In this document: piece after piece, positions 8,624-17,312 of the stretch
Layout of the letters: the number at the start of each line of letters is the position of its first letter
Numbering within the stretch: the first letter of the stretch is position 1
Assembly: GCF_000427825.1 (NCBI RefSeq)
Contig: NZ_KE386593.1
Coordinates: 124,202 to 188,201, forward strand
Reading direction: 5' to 3'
DNA length: 64,000 bases
Source: Thermocrispum municipale DSM 44069
GTDB lineage: Bacteria; Actinomycetota; Actinomycetes; Mycobacteriales; Pseudonocardiaceae
The notes under the pieces: model-generated
What the model was told of the DNA's origin: nothing
The model's input: the letters and a program-made list of their open reading frames with translations, nothing else
The model's database searches: none
Made by a program: the position numbers and the translations under genes

Positions 8624-8914
8624 GTCTGAACTGCCCCCCATCAGTCACTCACGAACCGCACAGTCCAGGCCACTCTAATGGAGATCATGCACCCATGGTG
8701 TTCATCCGCTCTCAAACGGTGACGATCCAGGGGTAGGCGCCGGACACCCCTCCTGCCACAACGCAGCGCCGCCGTCGCTGGTCCCGCGGTCGCGTGAGCA
8801 CGCCAGGAGTGCGCTTGCCCTACCAGGTGCAGCGGAGGACAACTGCCGTTTCGTACCGGCTGCTTGTCGGATGGAACGGGTCGAGCCTTGGCCAGCTCGA
8901 CCCATCCCGTCTGG

Positions 8915-8999
8915 CGGAGGCGGAGGGATTTGAACCCCCGGTCGGTTTCCCGACGGTCGCTTTCAAGGCGACTGCATTCGGCCGCTCTGCCACGCCTCC
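8915..8999 (-). tRNA. tRNA-Ser (anticodon UGA)
   Basis: Read on the minus strand, a 7-bp acceptor stem GGAGGCG/CGCCTCC encloses a D arm, the anticodon loop CTTGAAA (anticodon TGA), a long variable arm typical of class II serine tRNAs (CGTCGGGAAACCGACG-like) and the T loop GGTTCAAATCC. The discriminator is G and no CCA is encoded. The length of 85 bases fits tRNA-Ser. Confidence 0.95.
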
Positions 9000-9501
9000 T
9001 CGCAGCCACAGGGTAGCGGGACCTCCCCCACACGGAGCGACCGGGAAAGGTGAACCGACTTGTCTCCCCCGACCAACAAGCGCATGCTGGATGCACGGAT
9101 GGTTACGACCCATGTCGTACCGCATGAACTGCGGCGGGGCCGGCCTTCCCGGGAAGGGCAGGTGGTGCAGTGTCGAATGATTCCTCGCGGTTGGTCGCCG
9201 GCTGTATCCCTTCGCCTGGAGCGGGATGACCCGAGTCCGGTGAGGACGCGAGCAGTCGACCACGTGGGCTTCGCACGGTGCGCGCACTAGCGCACCATCG
9301 ACGGTGTTCCAGCCTGCCTCGGCCTGGTGTCCGCACCGGCCAGCAGAGCTAGCCGCCGGCCCGCGGTGCGGCCAATCGCCGTCAACAACCTCTCATCCTG
9401 GGCGCGGCGCTCCGACGGACAGCACGGGCGGCCGCGCCCAGGCATGTCTGCCGCTGTTTTAGGCTGCTGACGCCGGCTCGGCGCATGGTGAGGAGTGCGA
9501 C
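9000..9501. other. Non-coding gap between tRNA-Ser and the zinc peptidase gene
   Basis: About 500 bases without a gene I can support. Several open frames exist on both strands, but they have no recognisable product, no good ribosome-binding site and arginine-rich shadow composition. The right end (about 9486-9494, GGTGAGGAG) is the ribosome-binding site of the next gene. Nothing else is evident. Confidence 0.5.
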
Positions 9502-10434
9502 GTGGACTTCAACGAAGGTGCGAACCTCGACCCGGGTCAGATCCGCGACCTTCGCGGCGTCTCCGGAGGCATCGGCGGCCGTGTCGTGGCAGGTGGCGGC
9601 GGGCTCGGTGTCGTCGGCTTCATCATCTACTTCCTGCTCTCCCAACTCGGCGGCGTCGGCGGCCTCGGCGGCAGCGTTCCGCTGAACGGCGGCCTGTCCG
9701 GCTTGGGGGCCGGTCAGCAGGTCACCGCGAACGACCTGAGCTCCGAGTGCCGCACCGGCGCCGACGCCAACGCCAACCACGACTGCGCGATCGTGGCGAT
9801 CGTCAACTCGATCCAGGACTACTGGAGCAACGCGTTCAGCCGTTCCGGCACCACGTACCGGGAAGCCACCACGACGTTCTTCAGCGACAGCGTCAACACC
9901 GGCTGCGGTGTGGCCGACGCCGGCATCGGGCCGTTCTACTGCCCCGCCGACGAGGGCGTCTACCTCAACCTGAACTTCTTCTCCGACGTGCTGCAACGAC
10001 AGTTCGGCGCTCGAGGCGGGTTGTTCACCGAGGCGTACGTGCTCGCCCACGAGTACGGCCACCACGTGCAGAACCTGCTCGGTCGCTCGGACCGGGTGAA
10101 CCACAACGACACCGGGCCGACCTCCGGCCTGGTCCGCCTCGAGCTACAGGCCGATTGCTACGCGGGCGTCTGGGCGCACAACGCGACCACGACGCCGACG
10201 GAGAGCGGCGAGCCGCTGATCAGCAACATCACCCAGGACGACATCGCAGCCGCACTGGACGCCGCGCAGCACATCGGCGACGACTACCTGCAGCGCGAGA
10301 TCGGCGGCGGCCGCGTGGACGAGTCGCAGTTCAGCCACGGCACGTCGGCCCAGCGGGAGAAATGGCTGACCACCGGGCTGCAGACCGGCGACCCGGCCGC
10401 CTGCGACACGTTCAACACCAACGACCTCGGCTGA
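9502..10434 (+). CDS. Neutral zinc metallopeptidase (YpfJ/KPN_02809 family)
   Basis: Membrane-anchored zinc protease-like protein of 310 residues (PF04228 type). A glycine-rich N-terminal part has one hydrophobic anchor (about 33-48), followed by an extracytoplasmic domain with DYWSNAF, the zinc-binding HExxH motif in VLAHEYGHHVQNLLG and LELQADCYAGVWAH, which supplies the third ligand region. Cysteines at C.TGADAN..HDC are conserved in the family. The start is the GTG at 9502, preceded by GGTGAGGAG. Length is normal. The physiological substrate of this family is not known. Confidence 0.92.
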   Translation: MDFNEGANLDPGQIRDLRGVSGGIGGRVVAGGGGLGVVGFIIYFLLSQLGGVGGLGGSVPLNGGLSGLGAGQQVTANDLSSECRTGADANANHDCAIVAIVNSIQDYWSNAFSRSGTTYREATTTFFSDSVNTGCGVADAGIGPFYCPADEGVYLNLNFFSDVLQRQFGARGGLFTEAYVLAHEYGHHVQNLLGRSDRVNHNDTGPTSGLVRLELQADCYAGVWAHNATTTPTESGEPLISNITQDDIAAALDAAQHIGDDYLQREIGGGRVDESQFSHGTSAQREKWLTTGLQTGDPAACDTFNTNDLG

Positions 10435-10669
10435 CCACGAGGCTGCGCGCCGCGAACCACCGCCCGACCGCGAACTGCGCGGACAACGCGCCGGCCGGGC
10501 GCCGAAGCGCGCGACGGCCGTGGGCCGATCGGAAGAACCGGCCGATGAATGAGGCCGGGCCGCGCGCCGGGGCAGGCCGGCCGACGTGGCGAATCAGGAA
10601 GAAGTCGGCGGGGCACCGCAGCGAACGAGCAGCCACGGCTGCGCTGAGCGGAACCCCGCAAACGCCGAC
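10435..10669. other. Intergenic region before the 34-bp repeat
   Basis: Between two convergent genes, with no supported gene. High-GC sequence without an obvious promoter; it leads into the tandem repeat at 10670. Confidence 0.4.
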
Positions 10670-10835
10670 GCGGGCGGCCCCACCAAGGACCACACACGAC
10701 AACGCGGGCGGCCCCACCAAGGACCACACACAGCAACGCGGGCGGCCCCACCAAGGACCACACACGACAACGCGGGCGGCCCCACCAAGGACCACACACG
10801 ACAACGCGGACGGCCCCGCCAAGGGACCGCCCGCG
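10670..10835. repeat. Tandem repeat, 34-bp unit, four copies plus a degenerate fifth
   Basis: Units begin at 10670, 10704, 10738 and 10772 with consensus GCGGGCGGCCCCACCAAGGA followed by CCACACACGACAAC. They are identical except for a small change (CAGCAAC for CGACAAC) at the end of the second. A diverged fifth unit at 10806-10835 ends differently, in GGACCGCCCGCG. The array fills the gap between the convergent peptidase genes. The unit length is not a multiple of three and no start codon is associated, so it is not coding. Confidence 0.92.
10806..10834. terminator. Possible hairpin terminator for the convergent genes
   Basis: GCGGACGGCCCC and GGGACCGCCCGC form an imperfect 12-bp stem (two mismatches) with a short loop. 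It lies 27 bases past the stop of the M28 peptidase gene (minus) and at the end of the repeat array, so the array may have grown from this terminator. There is no T-tract. Confidence 0.45.
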
Positions 10836-10860
10836 TCTGCGAGCAAATGCCTGCTACGGC

Positions 10861-12402
10861 TTACTTGACCGCAGCGTGGTCGTGCGCGTTCTCGTTGGCC
10901 ACCATCGGCAGGCTGCGCGCCGTGTTGGCCCGCTGCTTGGCGATCGCGGCCTTCGACTTCGCCGCGTTCGGCTTGACGCCGTTGACACTCTTGGTGCTCA
11001 ACGCGTACTTGCCGATCACCCAGGCCATCGCGTCACTGTTGACGTTCAGCGCCTTGCGGTTGATGTTGCCCAGGTTGTCGCACTTGGCGTGGTAGCACGG
11101 GTCGTAGGCGACACCGGCCTCGCCACCCCAGTTCTCGGCCTGCTCCTCGGTCTTGATGCCCTCGGCACCGGTGAACAGACCACCGGACGGGATGCCGACC
11201 TCGATGAACGGACCGTAGTCGGACCGGCCGTCGAAGTCGGTGCCCTCGACCTGGATGCCGCGCTTGTTCTCGATGAAGTTGACGAACTTCTTCTCGATGT
11301 CCGCGGAACCGTACGGGCCCTCGGGAGCCCCCTCACCGTCCGAGTCGTCGCCGTCGTAGGCGAAGTAGGCGGCGTTCGGCGAGGCGATCATGTCGAAGTT
11401 CAGGTACAGCGCGATGTCGAACTGCTCGGCCTCGGACAGCTGCGACACGTAGTGCTCGGCACCGACCAGGCCCAGCTCCTCGGCGCTCCACCAGGCGAAC
11501 CGCACCGCGTTGTTCACCTTCGGCGAGCCACCCAGTTCGAGCGCCGTGGTCAGCAGCGCGGCGGAGCCGGAGCCGTTGTCGTTGATGCCCGGGCCTGCGG
11601 CGACACCGTCCAGGTGCGCACCGGCCATCACCACGTTGTCGTGGCGACCGGTCTTGGTCTCCGCGATGACGTTGACGCTGGTGCGGTCCTCGGTGATGCC
11701 CTGCAGATCCAGGGTCGCTTCCTGACCGGCGGCCTCGACCAGCTTCGCGCCGTCCTCCTGCGTGACACCGGCGGTCGGCACCGCGGCGATCTCCGGGTCG
11801 CCCAGCGTCCCGTTCAGCGCGCCCTCGGTGTTGTTGTAGATGATCGCGGCGGCCGCTCCGGCCTCACCAGCGGCGGCCTGCTTCTCACCGAATGTGCACA
11901 CACCGCGCTGGATCAGCACGATCTTGCCCTCGGCCTCCGCCGGGAAGTCGCTGGCCTCGCAGCCCGGGGTGTCGTCGACCGGGATCGCGAACAGCTCGGC
12001 GGTCACCCCACCCTCAGGAGTGTTCGGGCTGTAGGACATGCGGATGGCGTCAATCTCCTCGCCACCCAGCGTGAGCGATTCCGCGGTCGTCTCGTCGTAG
12101 ACGAACGGGAATTCCTGCCTCGTGACATTGAAGCCTGCGGCTTCCAGTTTCGAGGCAACGTATTCGGCGGACTTGGCGTGTCCTTCCGTTCCGGCGGCCC
12201 GGTGCCCCTCGTTCTGGTCGGCGTAACGCTGGAATGCGATCAGATGCTTTTGCACCTTGTCCGGATTGACTGCCTGGACCAGCTTCTTCGGTAGATTGTT
12301 GTCCGCTTGTGGCGCCGCGACCGCGCCTGGTGTGCTCAGCACCAGCGCCGCGCCCGCAGCTACCGCGGTTGCGGCGGCGAGCTTCCTTCTAACCGATGGC
12401 AT
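10861..12402 (-). CDS. Secreted M28-family aminopeptidase with PA domain
   Basis: Exported zinc aminopeptidase of 513 residues, similar to Streptomyces-type aminopeptidases. A signal peptide (MPSVRRKLAAATAVAAGAAL, cleaved near VAA-PQ) is followed by a leading segment, a protease-associated insert around EGKIVLIQRGVCTFGEKQ, and the M28 catalytic domain with AHLDGVAAGPGINDNGSG, WWSAEELGLVGAEHYV, FDMIASPN and a late YHAKCDNLGN supplying zinc ligands. The ATG at 12402 follows GGGAGA and is preferred to an upstream start at 12588 that would overlap the neighbouring gene and spoil the signal peptide. A C-terminal extension of about 40 basic and alanine-rich residues follows the domain. Confidence 0.93.
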   Translation of the reverse strand: MPSVRRKLAAATAVAAGAALVLSTPGAVAAPQADNNLPKKLVQAVNPDKVQKHLIAFQRYADQNEGHRAAGTEGHAKSAEYVASKLEAAGFNVTRQEFPFVYDETTAESLTLGGEEIDAIRMSYSPNTPEGGVTAELFAIPVDDTPGCEASDFPAEAEGKIVLIQRGVCTFGEKQAAAGEAGAAAAIIYNNTEGALNGTLGDPEIAAVPTAGVTQEDGAKLVEAAGQEATLDLQGITEDRTSVNVIAETKTGRHDNVVMAGAHLDGVAAGPGINDNGSGSAALLTTALELGGSPKVNNAVRFAWWSAEELGLVGAEHYVSQLSEAEQFDIALYLNFDMIASPNAAYFAYDGDDSDGEGAPEGPYGSADIEKKFVNFIENKRGIQVEGTDFDGRSDYGPFIEVGIPSGGLFTGAEGIKTEEQAENWGGEAGVAYDPCYHAKCDNLGNINRKALNVNSDAMAWVIGKYALSTKSVNGVKPNAAKSKAAIAKQRANTARSLPMVANENAHDHAAVK

Positions 12403-12509
12403 ACCGATCTCCCGGTTTCGTGGAAAGGGTCCACCGTGGCGCAGGCCGCCCCGCCGGCCGTTAGCGCCGCGATTCATGCGCCAAGACCCTATGCGAAATG
12501 CCCGATACG

Positions 12510-13178
12510 TCAAGGTTCCTTCGGCGGAATGTGGCCAGTGGCGAGAAAGGGCACGGATGCTTCCGCGCCTTGCGTATGCAGTGTCCACTCAGGACGGACG
12601 AAATTCGCTTTCTCCAGCAGAAACCGTTCCTCCACGACGCGCTTGTCGCGCACGACGTGCAACTGCGTGCCGTCCGGGCGGTAGCCGAGCTTGAGGCTGA
12701 CGCCCCGGGACGCGGCGTTGTCGGTGAACGCCGAGGATCGCGCGGTCAGCGCGCCCAGGTGGTCGAACGCGAACATCAGCACGGCGGCCCGCATCTCGGT
12801 GCCGTAGCCCTGCCTTTGATAGGCCATGCCGAGCCAGGACCCACTGGCCACCTCTCGGGTCACCGGGAAGTTCTCCGCGGTCAGTCCCTGGACTCCGATC
12901 ACCTTGCCGTCCAGCCGGACCAGGAACTGCAACCCGAAGTTGCCGTCCGCGATCGCGGCGCGCTGCTGCCAGTGATGCCGCACCGTGTTCGGCCCGAGGT
13001 CTTCCGGGCTGGCATCGGTCCACGGGTGCGCGAACGGCATCGTCCGGTCCGGGTGCACACCCTGCCGGGCGAGTGCGACCAGTTCGAGCAGACCTTCGTC
13101 GTCATCCGGGCGCAGCTCCAGCCGTGGCGTGCGGAGCACCAGGTGACGAAGGGGCCACGGGTCATACATGGCCCACAT
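12510..13178 (-). CDS. GNAT-family N-acetyltransferase (RimJ/RimL type)
   Basis: Cytosolic acetyltransferase of 222 residues. It has the opening LRTPRLELRP typical of the RimJ/RimL group, a central beta strand VIGVQGL and the acetyl-CoA-binding motif YQRQGYGTEMR, followed by ALTARSSAFTDNAASRGVSLKLGY, the usual N..S......GF/Y block. An internal ATG at 13169 is an alternative start. The acceptor (protein N-terminus, antibiotic or small molecule) cannot be told. It runs divergently from the quinone oxidoreductase gene. Confidence 0.88.
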   Translation of the reverse strand: MWAMYDPWPLRHLVLRTPRLELRPDDDEGLLELVALARQGVHPDRTMPFAHPWTDASPEDLGPNTVRHHWQQRAAIADGNFGLQFLVRLDGKVIGVQGLTAENFPVTREVASGSWLGMAYQRQGYGTEMRAAVLMFAFDHLGALTARSSAFTDNAASRGVSLKLGYRPDGTQLHVVRDKRVVEERFLLEKANFVRPEWTLHTQGAEASVPFLATGHIPPKEP

Positions 13179-13225
13179 CGTCCGCCATTCCGCTGCACCA
13201 CCGCCACCGGTTATACGGTGGGCAC

Positions 13226-14197
13226 ATGCGTGCGGTAACGATCAGCGAACCAGGTGGACCGGAAAAGCTGCAGTGGACCGAGGTGCCTGATCCGCAGCCA
13301 GGACCGGGTGAAGTTCTGATCGACATCGCCGCTTCCGCGGTCAACCGGGCGGACGTGTTGCAGCGCCGGGGCTTCTACCCGCCACCACCCGGGGCGCCGG
13401 AGTACCCGGGTTTGGAGTGTTCCGGGCGCATCGCCGAGCTCGGCGAGGGTGTCGAGGGCTGGTCGGTCGGGGACGAGGTGTGCGCGCTGCTCGCCGGCGG
13501 TGGCTACGCCGAGCGCGTGGCTGTTCCCGCCGCGCAGCTGTTGCCGGTGCCTGCGGATGTCGACCTCGAGGAGGCCGCCGGGTTGCCCGAGGTCGCGTGC
13601 ACGGTGTGGTCCAACGTGGTCATGGTCGGCCGGCTGCAAGCCGACGAGCTGCTCCTGGTGCACGGTGGCGCGGGCGGCATCGGCACGCATGCGATCCAGG
13701 TCGGCAAGGCGCTCGGCGCACGGGTCGCGGTCACCGCGGGCACCCAGGAGCGCGTGGACAAGTGCCGGGAGCTCGGCGCCGACATCGCCATCAACTACCG
13801 CGAGGAAGACTTCGTCGAGATCGTCAAGGCCGAAGGCGGCGCGGACGTCATCCTCGACGTGATGGGCGCGAAGTACCTCGACCGCAACATCGACGCGCTG
13901 GCGTTCGACGGGCGCCTGGTGATCATCGGCATGCAGGGCGGCACGAAGGGCGAGCTCAACATCGGCAAGTTGCTCAGCAAGCGCTGCTCGGTGGCCGCGA
14001 CCAACCTGCGCGCCCGGCCGGTGGACAACAAGGCCACCATCATCGCCGCCGTGCGCGAGCACCTCTGGCCGTTGATCGAGCAGGGGGCCGTGCGGCCGAT
14101 CATCGGCCGGAGGGTGCCCATGTCGAACGCGGCGGAAGCGCACCGCGCGCTGGAGGACAGCCAGGTGTTCGGCAAGCTCCTGCTCACCGTCGGCTGA
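13226..14197 (+). CDS. NAD(P)H quinone oxidoreductase, MDR superfamily (PIG3-like)
   Basis: Soluble zinc-free medium-chain reductase of 323 residues, starting MRAVTISEPGGPEKLQWTEV. It has the GroES-like N-terminal half with SAVNRADVLQRRGFYPPPPG, the nucleotide-binding motif VHGGAGGIGTHAIQ and a full C-terminal half. The ATG at 13226 follows GGTGGG and fits the family start; the frame is open upstream. It ends one base before the convergent EamA gene. From memory, the equivalent M. tuberculosis gene (Rv3777) is also next to the Rv3778c-type gene. Family sure, substrate unknown. Confidence 0.92.
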   Translation: MRAVTISEPGGPEKLQWTEVPDPQPGPGEVLIDIAASAVNRADVLQRRGFYPPPPGAPEYPGLECSGRIAELGEGVEGWSVGDEVCALLAGGGYAERVAVPAAQLLPVPADVDLEEAAGLPEVACTVWSNVVMVGRLQADELLLVHGGAGGIGTHAIQVGKALGARVAVTAGTQERVDKCRELGADIAINYREEDFVEIVKAEGGADVILDVMGAKYLDRNIDALAFDGRLVIIGMQGGTKGELNIGKLLSKRCSVAATNLRARPVDNKATIIAAVREHLWPLIEQGAVRPIIGRRVPMSNAAEAHRALEDSQVFGKLLLTVG

Positions 14198-14198
14198 T

Positions 14199-15050
14199 TC
14201 ACGCGGCGGCGATCATCACGGTCGCCGCCATCGCCGCGACCAATCCGACGCCCTGAACGCGGCTGAGCCGCTCGCGCAGCACGGTCACGCTCAGGATCAC
14301 GGGCACCACTGGGTACAGCGACGCCACCACGACCGCGACGGTGACCAGCTCGGACCGGGTGGCGTAGAGGAAGCAGACCAGCGCCAGCCCAGCGAGCGCC
14401 CCGGCCAGCAGTCCGCCGTAGGTGGCGCGCCGCGACCCGTCCTCGGCGACCTCGGTGTGCTTGTCCGGCACGATGACCCGGAGCACGAGCACGGTGGCGA
14501 TCGAGGTGACGCGCCCGGCGACGACGGCCCACACGCCGGAGTCCGGTCCGGCCTGCGCCAACGCCAGGTACTGCAGCGCGATGCCGACACTCGCGACAAG
14601 GCCGTCGAGCACGGCGGTTCTTGCGGCATGCCCGTCGCCACCGTTGCCGCGCGAGATCACCCAGAGCGCGGGGACGGTCAGCGCGATGCCCAACCACGCG
14701 AGCAGCTCGGGACGTTCGCCGAGCACCGCCACCCCGACCAGGATCGGCAGCGCCACACCACCGACAGCGCTGGTCGGCACCACGATGGACACCGCTCCGC
14801 GACCCATGCCGCGGAACAGGAACGTCATGCCGATGGCGGTACCGACACCGGACAGACCGCCCCACGCGAGGTCGGCCCACGGCGGCATCGTCGGCGAGAC
14901 GAACGGCGCGGCCAGACCGACGACCACGAAGGCACCGATCTGGCCCAGCATGGCGATGCGTAAGAACGACGCGCGCCGCGACGCAACCCCGCCGACGTAA
15001 TCCGACAAGCCGTAGTTGACCGCGGAGCCCAGCGCCAGAAGTACACCCAC
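14199..15050 (-). CDS. EamA/DMT-family transporter
   Basis: Membrane protein of 283 residues with ten predicted helices in two EamA repeats. The first begins LLALGSAVNYGLSDYVGG and the second begins near VLDGLVASVGIALQYLAL and ends VPVILSVTVLRERLSRVQ, the usual end-of-repeat signature. These proteins export metabolites or amino acids. The substrate is not visible. It is convergent with the quinone oxidoreductase gene. Confidence 0.88.
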   Translation of the reverse strand: MGVLLALGSAVNYGLSDYVGGVASRRASFLRIAMLGQIGAFVVVGLAAPFVSPTMPPWADLAWGGLSGVGTAIGMTFLFRGMGRGAVSIVVPTSAVGGVALPILVGVAVLGERPELLAWLGIALTVPALWVISRGNGGDGHAARTAVLDGLVASVGIALQYLALAQAGPDSGVWAVVAGRVTSIATVLVLRVIVPDKHTEVAEDGSRRATYGGLLAGALAGLALVCFLYATRSELVTVAVVVASLYPVVPVILSVTVLRERLSRVQGVGLVAAMAATVMIAAA

Positions 15051-15095
15051 GCCCTCACCCGATTCCGACCGCCACTAGCGACCGATCATGCCCCA

Positions 15096-15326
15096 GCGGT
15101 CAAGGCGCGGCGGCCAGGGAGTTCGTCGCGAGGCGGGATCCGAGCGCGGTCAAGGCACGACGGGCCAAGCGCAGCTCATAGCGGGGCTGGATCGGGCGCC
15201 GTCAAGGCGAGCGCGCCGGCGCACGCTGACCAAGTGCCCTCGAGGCGCAGCGGCGAGCATGCGGGAGCGGGAGTCGAACACGGTCAAGTGCGGCTCAGAA
15301 GCCCGGACCGTCCGCCGTCGAGGCGC
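15096..15326. repeat. Degenerate dispersed repeat around GTCAAGGC, six copies
   Basis: Related 13-mers lie at 15096 (GCGGTCAAGGCGC), 15146 (GCGGTCAAGGCAC), 15198 (GCCGTCAAGGCGA), 15236 (GCCCTCGAGGCGC), 15279 (CACGGTCAAGTGC) and 15314 (GCCGTCGAGGCGC), spaced 35-52 bases. They fill the otherwise empty gap between the EamA gene and the Rv3778c-like gene. Low-complexity drift in GC-rich DNA is an alternative explanation. Confidence 0.45.
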
Positions 15327-15329
15327 AGC

Positions 15330-16529
15330 TCAGGCAAGCTCGTAGAGCGCCCGCACGAGCTGGTTGACCTCGAACCTGTTGGTGTAGTGCGCCAACCCGA
15401 TGCGCACGGCGCCGCCGACCTCACCGACACCGAGCGCGGCGAACAGCCCGGTCGTTCCCTCGTCGGCGAACGCGCAGATTCCGCGGGACGCCAGGTGCTC
15501 GACCACCTCCGATGCCTTGCGATCGACCACGGTGAACGCCAGCGCGGGAATGCGGCGCATGGCATCGCCGATCAGCATCACGTGGCGCATCGCCCGCAGC
15601 TCGGACGTCAGCGTCGCCAGCAGGTCGGACGTGTGGTGGCGGGCCGCAGCGATCGACGCCAGCAACCGTTCCCGGCGCGACCCGGACGCCGTGTCGTCCA
15701 GCCCGGCGAGGAAGTCGATCGACGCCACCATGCCCGCCAGCAACGGATACGGATGCGCGCCCAGCTCGAGCCGAGCCGGGCCACGGGCCGCCTGGTCCAA
15801 CGCCACCGAGTGGATGCGGTTCAGCAACCCAGGGTCCTTGAACACCAGCGCGCCCACCGCCGGTCCACCCCACGACAACGCGGAGACCACCATGACGTCG
15901 GCGCCGGAAGCATGGACGTCCAGCGGAACGAACGGCGTGGCATACGAGGCGTCGACGACCATCAGCGCGCCGACCCGCTGGGCGAACTCCGCCACCGTGG
16001 CGACATCCGGACGCGTGCCCACCGTGCCGGACGCCGCGGTCAACGCGACGAGCTTCGTCCGCGGCGTCACCAGCGTCTCGTACTGCCACGCGGGCAGTTC
16101 ACACGTCTCGATGTCCACCTCGCCCCAACGGACCACGCCGCCGACCCGCCGGGCGGCCTCCACCCACGGAATCTGGTTCGTGGGCTCGTCCAGCCGGGAC
16201 ACGACGACTTCGTCGCCGAGCGTCCACACATCGCCCAGCGCCAAGGCCAACCGCCGCAACAGCACTGCCCCGCTGGGCCCCAACACCACGCCCTCAGGGT
16301 CGGCCCCGGTCAGATCGGCCACCGCACGCCGCGCGGCGTTGACGATGCTGTCCGCGCGCTGCGAAGCCGGGAAGACGCCACCGGGACTGGACACCGGAGC
16401 GCGCATGGCCGTGGCCACCGCGGAGGCCACCTGCTCCGGAACGAGCATGCCCGCGGAACCCTCGAGGTGCACCCAGCCGTCGCCGAGGGCAGGCATCAGG
16501 CCACGGATGCGGGCGATGTCGAATGGCAT
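15330..16529 (-). CDS. Class V aminotransferase-fold protein, Rv3778c-like, without the PLP lysine
   Basis: Protein of 399 residues with the cysteine-desulfurase/aminotransferase class V fold: LEGSAGMLVPEQVASAV, LGPSGAVLLRRLALAL, SRLDEPTNQIPWVEAA, VDASYATPFVPLDV and a C-terminal GGAVRIGLAHYTNRFEV. At the place where PLP enzymes of this family carry the Schiff-base lysine (S-Y-K-W/F-x-G-P), this protein reads SALSWGGPAVGALVF, so the lysine is absent. From memory M. tuberculosis Rv3778c has the same change (HAWGGP). It is therefore likely not a normal PLP desulfurase. The ATG at 16529 follows a strong GGAGG; a GTG at 16535 overlaps that site and is less likely. Confidence 0.85.
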   Translation of the reverse strand: MPFDIARIRGLMPALGDGWVHLEGSAGMLVPEQVASAVATAMRAPVSSPGGVFPASQRADSIVNAARRAVADLTGADPEGVVLGPSGAVLLRRLALALGDVWTLGDEVVVSRLDEPTNQIPWVEAARRVGGVVRWGEVDIETCELPAWQYETLVTPRTKLVALTAASGTVGTRPDVATVAEFAQRVGALMVVDASYATPFVPLDVHASGADVMVVSALSWGGPAVGALVFKDPGLLNRIHSVALDQAARGPARLELGAHPYPLLAGMVASIDFLAGLDDTASGSRRERLLASIAAARHHTSDLLATLTSELRAMRHVMLIGDAMRRIPALAFTVVDRKASEVVEHLASRGICAFADEGTTGLFAALGVGEVGGAVRIGLAHYTNRFEVNQLVRALYELA

Positions 16530-16704
16530 CCTCACCTCCGCGAATCGGCCAGGCTACCCATGAGAACACCGTACGGATGCGGCAGAGGGTTCGGCGTCCG
16601 GGGTGCCCTCTGCAACGGCGATTTCCCTGGTTACGACTACGCTCGAGAGTGGGACACCGCGGCCGGCGCGGCCGCGTTCACAGTCGACCACACGGATGGA
16701 GCAC

Positions 16705-17289
16705 ATGTCCGAGCCGAACACGCCAGAATCCGGCACGACAGGTAACGCCGAGCAGGACTCGTCACACCACGTGGTGGTTGTCGGCCCCGACGGCTCACCG
16801 GTCGGCGCCGCCAAGATCCCCGCCGAGTCCGCCGAGGAGGAGTCGGGCAACGTCGGCGACCTGGTCGAAGAACCCGCGAAGGTGATGCGGATCGGCACCA
16901 TGATCAAGCAGCTGCTGGAGGAAGTGCGGGCCGCTCCGCTCGACGACGCCAGCCGCAACCGGTTGCGGGAGATCCACGAGACCTCGATCAAGGAGCTGGA
17001 AGAGGCGCTGGCGCCGGAGCTGCGCGAGGAGATGGAGCGGCTGATGGCGCCGTTCACCGAGGCCACCACGCCGTCCGACGCCGAACTGCGAGTGGCGCAG
17101 GCTCAGCTCGTCGGCTGGCTCGAGGGCCTGTTCCACGGCATTCAGACGGCGCTGTTCGCCCAGCAGATGGCCGCGCGGGTGCAGCTGGAGCAGATGCGCC
17201 GGGGCCTGCCGACCGGAGGACACGGCCACGGTCACGGCGCTGGGCACAGCGACAGCTCAGGCATCACCGGCACCGGCCAGTACCTCTGA
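16705..17289 (+). CDS. bpa: Bacterial proteasome activator (Bpa/PafE, Rv3780-like)
   Basis: ATP-independent activator of the 20S proteasome, 194 residues. The core VEEPAKVMRIGTMIKQLLEE, the long helices to LVGWLEGLFHGIQTALFAQQ and the C-terminal tail ending GTGQYL are the hallmarks of the family. The GQYL end docks into the proteasome alpha-ring pockets and opens the gate, and the helices form a dodecameric ring in the characterised mycobacterial protein. The N-terminal 50 residues are disordered and acidic. A histidine/glycine-rich linker (GGHGHGHGAGH) precedes the tail. The ATG at 16705 follows GGAG closely; an ATG at 16696 is the alternative. No proteasome genes are in the window. Confidence 0.95.
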   Translation: MSEPNTPESGTTGNAEQDSSHHVVVVGPDGSPVGAAKIPAESAEEESGNVGDLVEEPAKVMRIGTMIKQLLEEVRAAPLDDASRNRLREIHETSIKELEEALAPELREEMERLMAPFTEATTPSDAELRVAQAQLVGWLEGLFHGIQTALFAQQMAARVQLEQMRRGLPTGGHGHGHGAGHSDSSGITGTGQYL

Positions 17290-17312
17290 CCGGTGCCATA
17301 CCGACCGGGCGG

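Noticed and set aside
8820-9336. Overlapping small frames on both strands around tRNA-Ser
   Set aside because: They run through the tRNA gene, have no ribosome-binding sites and no recognisable product.
10670-10835. Possible CRISPR array
   Set aside because: The units are directly adjacent with no unique spacers and no cas genes are nearby, so it is a simple tandem repeat.
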